DNA of 54,366 nt, taken from NCBI GenBank assembly GCA_002315655.1, contig DCHO01000012.1, positions 25,500-79,865 on the forward strand, read 5' to 3'. Source of the stretch: Christensenella sp. UBA1750 (GTDB lineage: Bacteria > Bacillota > Clostridia > Christensenellales > UBA1750). Numbering within the stretch: position 1 is the first letter of the stretch; each line of letters starts with the position of its first letter. The notes below the pieces were generated by a model. It searched no databases and had not been told where the DNA came from. It saw nothing but the letters and a program-made list of their open reading frames with translations. Positions 42,418 to 50,124 of the stretch are shown in pieces. Position numbers and translations under genes: made by a program.

Positions 42418-43374
42418 GTGACAAACCGGGTAAAAAATCTGAAAGGCAATGCGCTGCTGGTGCTGGCGGCGCTGATTTGGGGCGTGGCGTTTGTGGCGCA
42501 GGACAAGGCGGCGGAGGTTGTGCCGACCTTCACGATGAACACCCTGCGCTCGTTTATCGCGTCTATTGTGCTTGTGCCCCTGATTGCCTTCATGCAGAAA
42601 AGGAAAGGCAAGCCCTTTCTTGAAAAAGAGCCTTTGGAGCGCAAAAAGCTGTGGACGGGCGGGCTTGTCTGCGGCATTTTCCTGTGCATCGCGGCGAACT
42701 TTCAACAGTTCGGCATTGCGGCGTACCCTGCAGATGCGGCGGCTTCCGGGCGTTCGGGCTTCATCACCGCCATGTATGTGGTGCTGGTGCCCATTTTCGG
42801 GCTGGCGACGGGGAAGATTGTGCCGCATCACGTCCGCTTCGGCGTGATTTTAGCGGCGGTTGGCATGGGGCTTCTGTGCCTCTCCGGCGGCGTGAACCGG
42901 CTGTATTGGGGCGACCTTTTCGTGCTGTGCTGCGCCTTTGTCTATACCTTTCAGGTGCTCGCCATTGACAAATACGCCCGCCTTGTGGACGGGCTCAAGC
43001 TCTCCTGCCTGCAATTCTTAGTCTGCGGCGTGCTGTCTGCGGTACTTATGCTATTCTTTGAGCAGCCGAACTGGGCAGAAGTACTCTCCGCGTGGCCGTA
43101 TGTGCTCTATGTGGCGGTCATGTCTTCGGGCGTTGCGTACACTTTGCAGATCATCGGGCAGGGCATGAGCGAAAACCCCACAGTGGCTTCCATCTGTATG
43201 TCGTTGGAGTCCGTCTTTGCCATGATTGCCGGGGCAATTCTCATGCACGAACGCTTCACGGCGCGGGAGGGCATAGGTGTTATCATGATGTTTGCGGCGA
43301 TCCTTTTGTCCCAGATGCCGGAAAAATGGTTTGCGTTCCGTAAAAAGACAGAAAAACAGAAGGATTCTCATTAA
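42418..43374 (+). CDS. EamA/DMT-family transporter
   Basis: A 318-residue polytopic membrane protein with about ten hydrophobic helices in two EamA repeats (about 8-145 and 155-298). Typical blocks are LAALIWGVAFVAQ near the start and LESVFAMIAGAILMHERFT near residue 265-283. The GTG start at 42418 is chosen because AGGAGTG lies 7 bp upstream; longer in-frame versions add a polar leader atypical of the family. Members export or import small metabolites such as amino acids or nucleotide precursors; the substrate is not predictable. Confidence 0.88.
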   Translation: MTNRVKNLKGNALLVLAALIWGVAFVAQDKAAEVVPTFTMNTLRSFIASIVLVPLIAFMQKRKGKPFLEKEPLERKKLWTGGLVCGIFLCIAANFQQFGIAAYPADAAASGRSGFITAMYVVLVPIFGLATGKIVPHHVRFGVILAAVGMGLLCLSGGVNRLYWGDLFVLCCAFVYTFQVLAIDKYARLVDGLKLSCLQFLVCGVLSAVLMLFFEQPNWAEVLSAWPYVLYVAVMSSGVAYTLQIIGQGMSENPTVASICMSLESVFAMIAGAILMHERFTAREGIGVIMMFAAILLSQMPEKWFAFRKKTEKQKDSH

Positions 43375-43380
43375 AGAGTG

Positions 43381-43409
43381 TTGCAAAAATCCTCTAAATG
43401 TTGTATCTT
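43381..43409 (+). promoter_or_regulatory. Promoter of the DUF362 gene
   Basis: -35 TTGCAA, 17-bp spacer, -10 TATCTT at 43404-43409. It starts 6 bp after the end of the transporter gene. Confidence 0.6.
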
Positions 43410-43458
43410 TATTGTATCGCGTTCCGTTTCATAATACATACGAAAGGATAACTAAAAA

Positions 43459-44583
43459 ATGGAAAAATCTACCGTCTATTTCACGAATTTCAGATGCGCT
43501 CCCGGCACCAACCGCATGGAGAAAATGCAGAGACTGGCCATCGCCGCCGGCATCAAAAACATTGATTTTGAGGGCAAATTTGTCGCCATCAAGATGCACT
43601 TCGGCGAGCTGGGCAATCTGGCTTTCCTGCGCCCCAATTATGCAAAGGCGCTGGTGGACATCATCAAGGAGCAGGGCGGTATGCCTTTCCTGACCGACTG
43701 CAACACGCTTTATCCCGGCAGCCGCAAGAACGCTTTGGAGCATCTGGAATGTGCACAGCTCAACGGCTTCTGGCCGATGACCACCGGCGCACAGGTGCTG
43801 ATTGCCGACGGCCTGCGCGGTACGGACGAGATGGAAGTTCCCGTCAAGAACGGCGAGCTTTGCAAGACCGCCAAGATCGGCCGCGCCATCATGGATGCGG
43901 ACATCGTGATCTCCCTGACCCACTTTAAGGGGCACGAAATGACCGGCTTCGGCGGTGCCTTGAAGAATCTGGGCATGGGCTCCGGCTCCCGCGCCGGCAA
44001 GATGGATCAGCACTGCGACGGCAAGCCCGTCTTTGATGCGGATGCCTGCCGCGGCTGCCGCCGCTGCGCCCGCGCTTGCGGCTCCGATGCCATCTCCTAT
44101 GTGAACAACAAGGCCGTTGTGGACTATTCTCTGTGCAAGGGCTGCGGCCGCTGCATCGGCGTCTGCTCCTTTGACGCCATCTCCGCGCCCAACGATTCCT
44201 CTAACGCCAACCTCTGCCGCAAGATCGCGGAGTACGCACAGGCCGTTTGTCAGGATCGCCCCCACTTCCACATCGCGCTGATGCAGGAAATGTCCCCCAA
44301 CTGCGACTGCCACGCTGAAAACGACGTCGCCATCCTGCCCGACATCGGCATCTTCGCCTCCTTCGACCCCGTTGCGCTGGATCAGGCCTGCGCCGACGCC
44401 GCCCTGGCCGCCGCGCCCAATCCCGGAAGCCAGCTTTCCGACAACCTTTCCTCCGAAGGCTGGGTCTGCCACCACGACAACTTCCTCGACTCCAACCCCA
44501 ACATTGCATGGAAGGAAACGCTGGAGCAGGGCGAGAAGATCGGCCTTGGCACCCGTTCTTATGAGCTTAAAGTCTTAAAGTAA
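43459..44583 (+). CDS. DUF362 protein with two 4Fe-4S clusters
   Basis: A 374-residue cytosolic iron-sulfur protein. DUF362 spans about residues 1-190 and continues after the ferredoxin insert, with the block KMHFGELGN (about 46-54) and SLTHFKGHEMTGFGGALKNLGMG (about 152-174). Two bacterial ferredoxin motifs follow: CRGCRRCARAC (about 195-205) and CKGCGRCIGVC (about 223-233). The C terminus contains DPVALDQACAD. Such proteins are common in anaerobes and thought to be electron carriers, but their partner is unknown. Single gene between a promoter and a terminator. Confidence 0.9.
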   Translation: MEKSTVYFTNFRCAPGTNRMEKMQRLAIAAGIKNIDFEGKFVAIKMHFGELGNLAFLRPNYAKALVDIIKEQGGMPFLTDCNTLYPGSRKNALEHLECAQLNGFWPMTTGAQVLIADGLRGTDEMEVPVKNGELCKTAKIGRAIMDADIVISLTHFKGHEMTGFGGALKNLGMGSGSRAGKMDQHCDGKPVFDADACRGCRRCARACGSDAISYVNNKAVVDYSLCKGCGRCIGVCSFDAISAPNDSSNANLCRKIAEYAQAVCQDRPHFHIALMQEMSPNCDCHAENDVAILPDIGIFASFDPVALDQACADAALAAAPNPGSQLSDNLSSEGWVCHHDNFLDSNPNIAWKETLEQGEKIGLGTRSYELKVLK

Positions 44584-44598
44584 TTGCACAAAACTCAC

Positions 44599-44636
44599 AG
44601 CCGTGCGGAAGAACCCCTTCCGTGCGGCTTTTCTTT
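44599..44636 (+). terminator. Terminator after the DUF362 gene
   Basis: AGCCG..CGGAAG pairs with CTTCCG..CGGCT across a 2-nt internal loop, followed by TTTTCTTTG. Confidence 0.75.
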
Positions 44637-44657
44637 GTGCCGCCATGCGAAAATCCA

Positions 44658-44686
44658 TTGACGGACGGGACAAGATTGGGTACAAT
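44658..44686 (+). promoter_or_regulatory. Promoter of the mannose-6-phosphate isomerase gene
   Basis: -35 TTGACG, 17-bp spacer, -10 TACAAT at 44681-44686. Confidence 0.8.
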
Positions 44687-44738
44687 TAAAGTAGGAAAAC
44701 AAATAAAAAGGCGCATAGTGCGTCAGGAGGATATTGTT

Positions 44739-45827
44739 ATGAACAAGATGTATCATCAGCCCTGGGAGTTGGTGCAGAACCATATCCGCGGCAAGGGCGG
44801 CAGAGAGATCGACAAATTCCGCGGCGTGGAGCCGGCGGTGGACTATGATGCGGGGTCGGAGGCGTGGATCGGCTCCTGCACCCATGTGGGCAATCCCCCG
44901 GCGGACAAGCCCTATTACGGCTGCTCGGAGGTCGTGCTGCCCGACGGGCGCAAGATGTTCCTCTTTGAGGCCGTGAACGAGGCACCCGAGGAAATTCTGG
45001 GCGCAAAGCACATCGCCAAGAACGGCACCGGCATGGGGATGCTGATTAAGTATCTGGACGCGCAGGTGCAGTACGGCCTGCAGTGCCATCCCACCCGCCC
45101 CTGGGCGAAGAAGATGTGGAACAGCGACTACGGCAAAGAGGAAAGCTGGTTCGTGTTGGGTGCGCGGGACGACACCAAGGAGCCGGCGTACATTCTGCTG
45201 GGCTTTAAGGAGGGCGTGACCCGCGAGGAGTGGGAGAAATACTACTATGCGGACGATTTGAAGGCACTGGAAAACCTCTGCCACAAGATCGTCGTCAAGC
45301 CCGGCGATGCTTTCTTCGTGGGCGGCGGCTGCCCCCATGCGTTGGGCGAAGGGTGCTTGGTCATCGAGGTGCAGGAGCCTGCGGACATTACGCTGGGTGC
45401 GCATCCGTGGAACGCGCTGAATGAAAACTACCGCAAGACGGTGGATGAGCAGCTCTACAACGAGCGTCTGCTGGGCGCTTATGTCTATGACGGCTGCTCC
45501 GAGGAAGAAAACCTCAAACGCTGGCGCATTCCCCGCAAGGTGCTGCGCAGTGGCGATTGGGGACAGGAGTGTATCGTGATCGGCCCCGGGCAGACCAAGT
45601 TCTTCTCCTTTACCGAGCTTAATGTAAAGGGCGAAACCGAGATGCGCAAGACCGGCTTCCCGCAGGTCGGCATCGTGACCGAGGGCAGCGGTAAGCTCAC
45701 TTGGGACGGCGGGGAAATGGAAATCTCCAAGGCCAAGGAGCTGTTCTTCCCGGTAGACATTCCGAATTTCCGCATTTCCGGCGATGTGAAGATCGTGCTG
45801 TGCAACCCCGAGGGCGTGGAGTTTTAG
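44739..45827 (+). CDS. Class I mannose-6-phosphate isomerase-like protein
   Basis: A 362-residue cupin-type isomerase that interconverts mannose 6-phosphate and fructose 6-phosphate. The zinc site resembles that of ManA: GLQCHPTRPWAKKMW (113-127, His117, with QC where QV is usual), KEESWFVL (133-140), and PHALGEGCLVIEVQEPAD (about 197-214). The second cupin-like half holds a final strand set. Start ATG 44739 follows AGGAGG. The gene fits with the beta-mannosidase at 31543, providing entry of mannose into glycolysis. A polysaccharide deacetylase gene follows 15 bp later. Confidence 0.85.
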   Translation: MNKMYHQPWELVQNHIRGKGGREIDKFRGVEPAVDYDAGSEAWIGSCTHVGNPPADKPYYGCSEVVLPDGRKMFLFEAVNEAPEEILGAKHIAKNGTGMGMLIKYLDAQVQYGLQCHPTRPWAKKMWNSDYGKEESWFVLGARDDTKEPAYILLGFKEGVTREEWEKYYYADDLKALENLCHKIVVKPGDAFFVGGGCPHALGEGCLVIEVQEPADITLGAHPWNALNENYRKTVDEQLYNERLLGAYVYDGCSEEENLKRWRIPRKVLRSGDWGQECIVIGPGQTKFFSFTELNVKGETEMRKTGFPQVGIVTEGSGKLTWDGGEMEISKAKELFFPVDIPNFRISGDVKIVLCNPEGVEF

Positions 45828-45842
45828 CAGGAGGATGAAATC

Positions 45843-46547
45843 ATGTTGACCTTTCCCGGCGGCAAGACCAAGTGCCTGACCTTTTCCTACGACGACGGCA
45901 TTTTTCAGGATATGCGCCTTGTGCAGCTGTTCAATCTGCACGGCATAAAAGGGACGTTCAACTTAAATTCCGGCAAGATGAGCCGCGTGGATGTGTGGCA
46001 GAATCAGGATGTTCAGGTGCGCCACATGGAGCCCGAGCATCTGAAAGAATTGTATTTGGGGCAGGAGGTGGCGGTACATACCGTGCACCATAAGCACCTG
46101 TATGCCTTGTCGGACGAGGAACTGTCTGCGGAGCTGGCACAGGACAAGATTGCGCTGGAAAACTTATTTGGCTATCCCATTTACGGCATGGCGTATCCCT
46201 TCGGGGACTGCGACGAGCGCATCGAAGCGGCGGTTGCCAAAGAGGGGTTGTATTATGGCCGCTGTGTGCAGACCACCGGCACCTTTGCGCTGCCCGAAAA
46301 CCCGCTGGCATGGAAGGGCACGGCGCACCACAATGACCCGAAGCTCATGGACTATGCGGAGCAGTTCCTGTCCGACGGGGACGAATTGCGGCTGTTCTAC
46401 ATCTGGGGACACAGCTATGAGTTCGACGTGAACCGAAACTGGAACGTGATCGAGGACTTGTGCGCAAAATTGGGCGGCAGAGACGATGTGTGGTATGCCA
46501 CCAACGGCGAAGTCGTCCGCTGGATGAAACAAAATAAGTTATGTTAA
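45843..46547 (+). CDS. Polysaccharide deacetylase (NodB fold, CE4-like)
   Basis: A 234-residue enzyme without signal peptide. The NodB motif TFSYDDG (13-19) provides the catalytic base Asp17 and metal Asp18, and the metal histidines are in VHTVHHKH (78-85, His79 and His83). A GMAYPFGDCD block (115-124) corresponds to motif 3 (RxPY/PG type). Lack of export signal suggests an intracellular role on imported acetylated sugars. It shares a transcript with the ManA-like gene and ends at the terminator 46551-46593. Confidence 0.85.
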   Translation: MLTFPGGKTKCLTFSYDDGIFQDMRLVQLFNLHGIKGTFNLNSGKMSRVDVWQNQDVQVRHMEPEHLKELYLGQEVAVHTVHHKHLYALSDEELSAELAQDKIALENLFGYPIYGMAYPFGDCDERIEAAVAKEGLYYGRCVQTTGTFALPENPLAWKGTAHHNDPKLMDYAEQFLSDGDELRLFYIWGHSYEFDVNRNWNVIEDLCAKLGGRDDVWYATNGEVVRWMKQNKLC

Positions 46548-46550
46548 TAT

Positions 46551-46593
46551 AAAAGGACACGGTGAAAGAAATGCCTTCATCGTGCCCTTTTTC
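46551..46593 (+). terminator. Terminator after the deacetylase gene
   Basis: AAAGG-CACG-GAA pairs with TTC-CGTG-CCTTT, with small bulges, followed by TTTTTC. Confidence 0.65.
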
Positions 46594-46617
46594 TTGCCGA
46601 AAAAGAAGGAGGAACTT

Positions 46618-47220
46618 ATGAGTCAATATAGCATTATTGCAATCGAGCGGCAGTATGCCAGCGGCGGCGACGCCATCGGACGACTGGTGGCAAAAGAGTT
46701 GGGGATTCCCTGCTACGGGCGGGAAATTCTCGAAATGGCGGCGGAGAGAAACGGACAGACGGCGGAATACATCGAGCATCTGGAAGAAACGGTGTCGAAC
46801 TCGATGGTGTCGTCCCTGCGGGCACTCTACAAGATCGCAAGGGGCGAGACGGATATTATTCCCGAGGAAGAAAAGCTCATGATGAGCGAGAGCGAGATCA
46901 TCCGCGAGCTGGCGAAGGAAGGCGCCTGTGTCTTCGTTGGGCGCAGCGCGGGGTGCATTCTGGCGGATCGGGAGGACGTGCTGAAGGTCTTCATCTATGC
47001 GGACGATGAGTACCGCATTAAGCGTGCGCAGGAGGGCTACGGGGATTCGCCGGAGCAGGCGGCCGTCAATCTGCGGAAATTCGACAAACGCCGGGCGAAT
47101 TTCTACAACGTCAATTTCAACCTCGATTGGGAGAACCGCGAGGGGTATCAGCTGTGCCTCGACAGCGGGAAGCTGGGCGAGGAGACCTGCGCGAGAGTGC
47201 TGCTGGAATTGATGAAATAG
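46618..47220 (+). CDS. Cytidylate kinase-like family protein
   Basis: A 200-residue P-loop protein of the cytidylate-kinase-like (AAA_26) group common in Clostridia. The phosphate loop is SGGDAIG (about 16-22) in RQYASGGDAIGR. YGREILEMAA (33-42) and VFVGRSAGCILADRE (about 103-117) match the family. The final helix-rich part follows KRRANFYN (about 160-167). The Walker Lys is not in the usual place, so true CMP kinase activity is uncertain. The strong AAGGAGG site sets ATG 46618. No obvious partner nearby. Confidence 0.85.
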   Translation: MSQYSIIAIERQYASGGDAIGRLVAKELGIPCYGREILEMAAERNGQTAEYIEHLEETVSNSMVSSLRALYKIARGETDIIPEEEKLMMSESEIIRELAKEGACVFVGRSAGCILADREDVLKVFIYADDEYRIKRAQEGYGDSPEQAAVNLRKFDKRRANFYNVNFNLDWENREGYQLCLDSGKLGEETCARVLLELMK

Positions 47221-47263
47221 CTCGTATTCGCTTTGAACAAACCATTTTAAGATAATATGACAT

Positions 47264-47303
47264 GAAAAAGAACCGAAGGAGAAGGGTTTCTCTTTCGGTT
47301 CTT
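47264..47303 (-). terminator. Terminator of the enolase-superfamily gene
   Basis: On the minus strand, AAGAACCGAA (47303-47294) pairs with TTCGGTTCTT (47277-47268), and the T-run is TTTTTC at 47269-47264. Confidence 0.85.
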
Positions 47304-47350
47304 GTGATTTGAGACTTTAAGCTGCGAGAGCTTCGGTCGCTATGGGTCGA

Positions 47351-48727
47351 TTAGGACCACAGACGATCGTGAGCGGTCCAGTTGTTGTTCCATTCGTCGG
47401 TGGACTGCCAGATGTCAGCGGGATGGTCGGGATCGAGCTCGCGGACAACATCCTCGTTGATGCCGTCGAAGCCCAGACCGGGCTTGTAGGGCACTTCGAT
47501 GTAACCGTTGTCGATGAGGGGGAAGGGCAGGCCGGTGACGACCTTGGACCAGGTATCCACGATGTCGTGAGAGTGGAATTCCTGAGCCAGGAAGTTCTCG
47601 GTGGCGGCAGCAACCTGCACGCAGGCCATGGCGGCAACGGGAGTTTCGGCCATGTGCAGAGCCATGGCAACGCCGTACTGCTGGGCATAGTCGCCGATCT
47701 TCTTGGTTTCCAGGATACCGCCGGAGGTCAGGATGTCGGGATGCACAACGCCGACGGCGCGGTTCTCGATGAGAGCCTTGAAGTCGTCTAAGCAGTAGCA
47801 GTCTTCGCCGGTGGCCACGGGGGTCTTGCAGGAGGTGGCGATGCGCTTCCACATATCGGTGTACTGCCAGGGAACCAGGTCCTCGATCCAGGCCAGGCCG
47901 TAACCGTCGAAGCGGTTGCAGACGGCGATGCAGTCTTCCAGACCGATGTGGCCGTAGTGGTCAGTGGCCAGAGGCACATCGTAGCCGATGATGTCGCGGA
48001 TGGTCTTTAAGCGCTCTTCCAGAGCGTCCAGACCCTTGTTGGTGATGTGGATGCCGGTGAAGGGGTGAGCGATGTTCTGATAGTCGTCCACACGAGCCTG
48101 AGCGGTGCGGATGGCATCCTTGTCGCCGGAATCCCAGGCTTCGTTGAGCTTGGCGCGCAGCTTGCGGCCTTCCTCGAGGAAGCCCAGAGGAGCGGTCAGA
48201 GCGCCGTCAATATCCATGATATTGCCGATGCCGATGTCCATCTTTAAGAAGGTGTAGCCGTTATGCTTGGAGCGCTCCATCAGAGCGGCAGCCATGGCTT
48301 CGGGAGTGTCCTTGCCGGAAACATCGGTATCGCAGTAGATGCGAACCTTGTCACGGAACTGACCGCCGAGCATCTGCCAGACGGGGATGCCGTAGATGCG
48401 TCCGACCAGGTCCCACAGAGCGATTTCCACAGCGCAGACGCCGCCGCCCTGACGGGCACGGCCGCCGAACTGCTTGATGCGGCGGAAGATCTTGTCGATG
48501 TTGCAGGGGTTTTCGCCGAGGATGATACGCTTGAGCATCTTGGCATAGATGGCGTCAGCGCCGTCACGAACCTCACCGTAGCCGCAGACGCCCTGGTTGG
48601 TGTCGATGCGGATGATGTAGCAGGGATTCCAACGGGAATGGGGATGGAGCTTCACGGCAGCAATCTTGAGATCGGTGATCTTAAGATCCTTGGGGCTGGA
48701 GCAAGTGTTGTTGATGCAGATGTCCAT
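47351..48727 (-). CDS. Mandelate racemase / muconate lactonising enzyme family protein
   Basis: A 458-residue enolase-superfamily enzyme. The N-terminal capping domain (about 15-130) ends in VEIALWDLVGRIYGIPVWQML. The barrel carries a KMD motif in YTFLKMDIG (catalytic Lys about residue 162), the metal ligands Asp in ATDHYGHIG, Glu in WIEDLVPW and Glu in ATGEDCY, then VHPD. This set suits a sugar acid dehydratase (galactonate, gluconate or mannonate type) or racemase. It is about 60 residues longer than many members, with an insertion after IMDIDGALTAPLG. AAGGAGG precedes the ATG. It is divergent from an SDR gene, with an inverted repeat in the gap. Confidence 0.88.
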   Translation of the reverse strand: MDICINNTCSSPKDLKITDLKIAAVKLHPHSRWNPCYIIRIDTNQGVCGYGEVRDGADAIYAKMLKRIILGENPCNIDKIFRRIKQFGGRARQGGGVCAVEIALWDLVGRIYGIPVWQMLGGQFRDKVRIYCDTDVSGKDTPEAMAAALMERSKHNGYTFLKMDIGIGNIMDIDGALTAPLGFLEEGRKLRAKLNEAWDSGDKDAIRTAQARVDDYQNIAHPFTGIHITNKGLDALEERLKTIRDIIGYDVPLATDHYGHIGLEDCIAVCNRFDGYGLAWIEDLVPWQYTDMWKRIATSCKTPVATGEDCYCLDDFKALIENRAVGVVHPDILTSGGILETKKIGDYAQQYGVAMALHMAETPVAAMACVQVAAATENFLAQEFHSHDIVDTWSKVVTGLPFPLIDNGYIEVPYKPGLGFDGINEDVVRELDPDHPADIWQSTDEWNNNWTAHDRLWS

Positions 48728-48816
48728 GGGAAAGTCCTCCTTGTAAATTTATACAGCCTCATTCTATCACAGAAATAAACGGAATTCCATTATGTTTATG
48801 GAAAAAGTTTTCTGCG

Positions 48817-48833
48817 GTTTCATAAAATGAAAC
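48817..48833. promoter_or_regulatory. Inverted repeat, possible operator between divergent genes
   Basis: GTTTCAT (48817-48823), AAA, ATGAAAC (48827-48833): a perfect 7-bp inverted repeat in the 233-bp divergent gap between the enolase-superfamily gene and the SDR gene. Too short and T-poor for a terminator; it looks like a dimer-binding operator. No matching regulator gene is in the window. The palindrome GGAATTCC also lies nearby at 48781-48788. Confidence 0.5.
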
Positions 48834-48883
48834 GTGATTCGACTGTAATACCTGCATTTTGTCTGAAATATCAACTTTTTGTC

Positions 48884-48912
48884 TTGTGATTTTGTTTAGT
48901 TTGTGGTAAAAT
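48884..48912 (+). promoter_or_regulatory. Promoter of the SDR gene
   Basis: -35 TTGTGA, 17-bp spacer, -10 TAAAAT at 48907-48912. Confidence 0.7.
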
Positions 48913-48960
48913 ACAGGCAAAATGATAAGTATATGTCGTAAAAAAGGAGGTCGCATTCGT

Positions 48961-49713
48961 ATGGCGCTCAGGTGTTCAAGAATTTTAATCACCGGCGGCA
49001 GTCGGGGCATCGGTCTTGCCATTGCACAAAGGCTGTGCAGGGAGGGTGCCATTGTCACCGTCACGGCGGGGCATCAGGAAAATCTGGATGCGGCGATCAA
49101 AATTCTGCCGGAGCATCAGGCCTTCGGGCTGCTGATGGATGCTGCCAATGTGGAGAAAATGCAGGAGGTCATTGACACCGCCTCGGTGCTCATGAACGGA
49201 CTGGATTGCCTCATCAACTGCATGGGAGCCGCCCCGGTGCCGGAGTTGGAAAGCGGCATGGGACTTTTTGATATGACGCCCGAGATATGGGACAGAATCA
49301 TGAACACGAACCTGCGCAGCACCTTCTTTATGATGAAGTCCGCCGCGTGGTATATGCTCAATCACAATCAGGTTTTCGGCAGCGGCGAGTTCCGCTATAT
49401 CGGGGACATTCTGAACATTTCCGCCGACGCGCCTCTTGTGAGCGGGGCGTTCGGCTTGTCAAAAAAGGGCGTGAACGCCTTGACGGCAGGATGGGCAGAA
49501 TGGCTCAATCGCTTCGGCATCATCGTCAACGGCATTGCGCGGGGCATCGCCATTGATCCAACCGGGCTGCAGTACGACCCGGAAGCGCAGCGGCTCGGCG
49601 GGCGCACGAGTCTGGCGGAGGAGATTGCCGACACAGCCTGCTTCCTGTTGCAGGAAACCAGCAAGAGCATACAGGGGCAGATCATCTTTGTTTCCGGGAA
49701 ACAGGGGAATTAG
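48961..49713 (+). CDS. SDR-family protein lacking the catalytic tyrosine
   Basis: A 250-residue Rossmann-fold protein of the short-chain dehydrogenase/reductase family. The cofactor loop is TGGSRGIG (11-18), the NNAG-type strand is NCMGA (86-90), and the Asn of the proton relay is in MNTNLRS (115-121). Ser154 is present in NISADAP, but the YxxxK motif reads FGLSK (164-168), with Phe164 replacing tyrosine. Classical oxidoreductase chemistry would be impaired, so it may be a binding or structural homologue or use another base. The start at ATG 48961 follows AAAGGAGG. It faces the enolase-superfamily gene. Confidence 0.87.
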   Translation: MALRCSRILITGGSRGIGLAIAQRLCREGAIVTVTAGHQENLDAAIKILPEHQAFGLLMDAANVEKMQEVIDTASVLMNGLDCLINCMGAAPVPELESGMGLFDMTPEIWDRIMNTNLRSTFFMMKSAAWYMLNHNQVFGSGEFRYIGDILNISADAPLVSGAFGLSKKGVNALTAGWAEWLNRFGIIVNGIARGIAIDPTGLQYDPEAQRLGGRTSLAEEIADTACFLLQETSKSIQGQIIFVSGKQGN

Positions 49714-49726
49714 CGGGAAAAGACGG

Positions 49727-49755
49727 TTGCTTATTCCGTTTATTTTTGATATACT
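49727..49755 (+). promoter_or_regulatory. Promoter of the TSCPD gene
   Basis: -35 TTGCTT, 17-bp spacer, -10 TATACT at 49750-49755. Confidence 0.75.
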
Positions 49756-49790
49756 GAGTCGAAAAATATAGATTAAGCGAGGAAAAACAC

Positions 49791-50030
49791 ATGGAACTCA
49801 AATATAAAACGCATGGTACCTGCTCTCAGCGCATCGACCTCACCATCGAGGGAGACATCATCAAGGAATGCACCTTCATCGGCGGCTGCCGGGGCAACAC
49901 CCAGGGTGTTGCGGCGTTGGTCACGGGCATGAAGGTGGATGATGTGATTGCCCGCTGCGAGGGCATCCAGTGCCGGGGCGGTACCTCCTGCCCCGATCAG
50001 CTGGCGCAGGCGCTGAAATCAATTAAGTAA
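49791..50030 (+). CDS. TSCPD-domain protein (TIGR03905-like)
   Basis: A 79-residue protein that is essentially one TSCPD domain. The Thr-Ser-Cys-Pro-Asp block is present as GGTSCPDQLAQAL (about 63-75), preceded by GTCSQRI (9-15) and GGCRGNTQGVAALV (31-44). The domain is also found at the end of B12-dependent ribonucleotide reductases, where the cysteines may bind a metal. The stand-alone form is widespread in Clostridia and has no known function. Single gene with its own promoter and a strong terminator. Confidence 0.93.
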   Translation: MELKYKTHGTCSQRIDLTIEGDIIKECTFIGGCRGNTQGVAALVTGMKVDDVIARCEGIQCRGGTSCPDQLAQALKSIK

Positions 50031-50046
50031 ATAAACGAATGAAATG

Positions 50047-50089
50047 CCCTTTGAAAAAGCCGAAACAGGCTTTCTCAAAGGGTTCTTTT
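50047..50089 (+). terminator. Terminator after the TSCPD gene
   Basis: CCCTTTGA (50047-50054) pairs with TCAAAGGG (50075-50082), with an inner AAAGCC/GGCTTT stem, followed by TTCTTTT. Confidence 0.9.
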
Positions 50090-50124
50090 CTCCCAATCGG
50101 GAAAGATAGAGCGAGGTGAATGAT

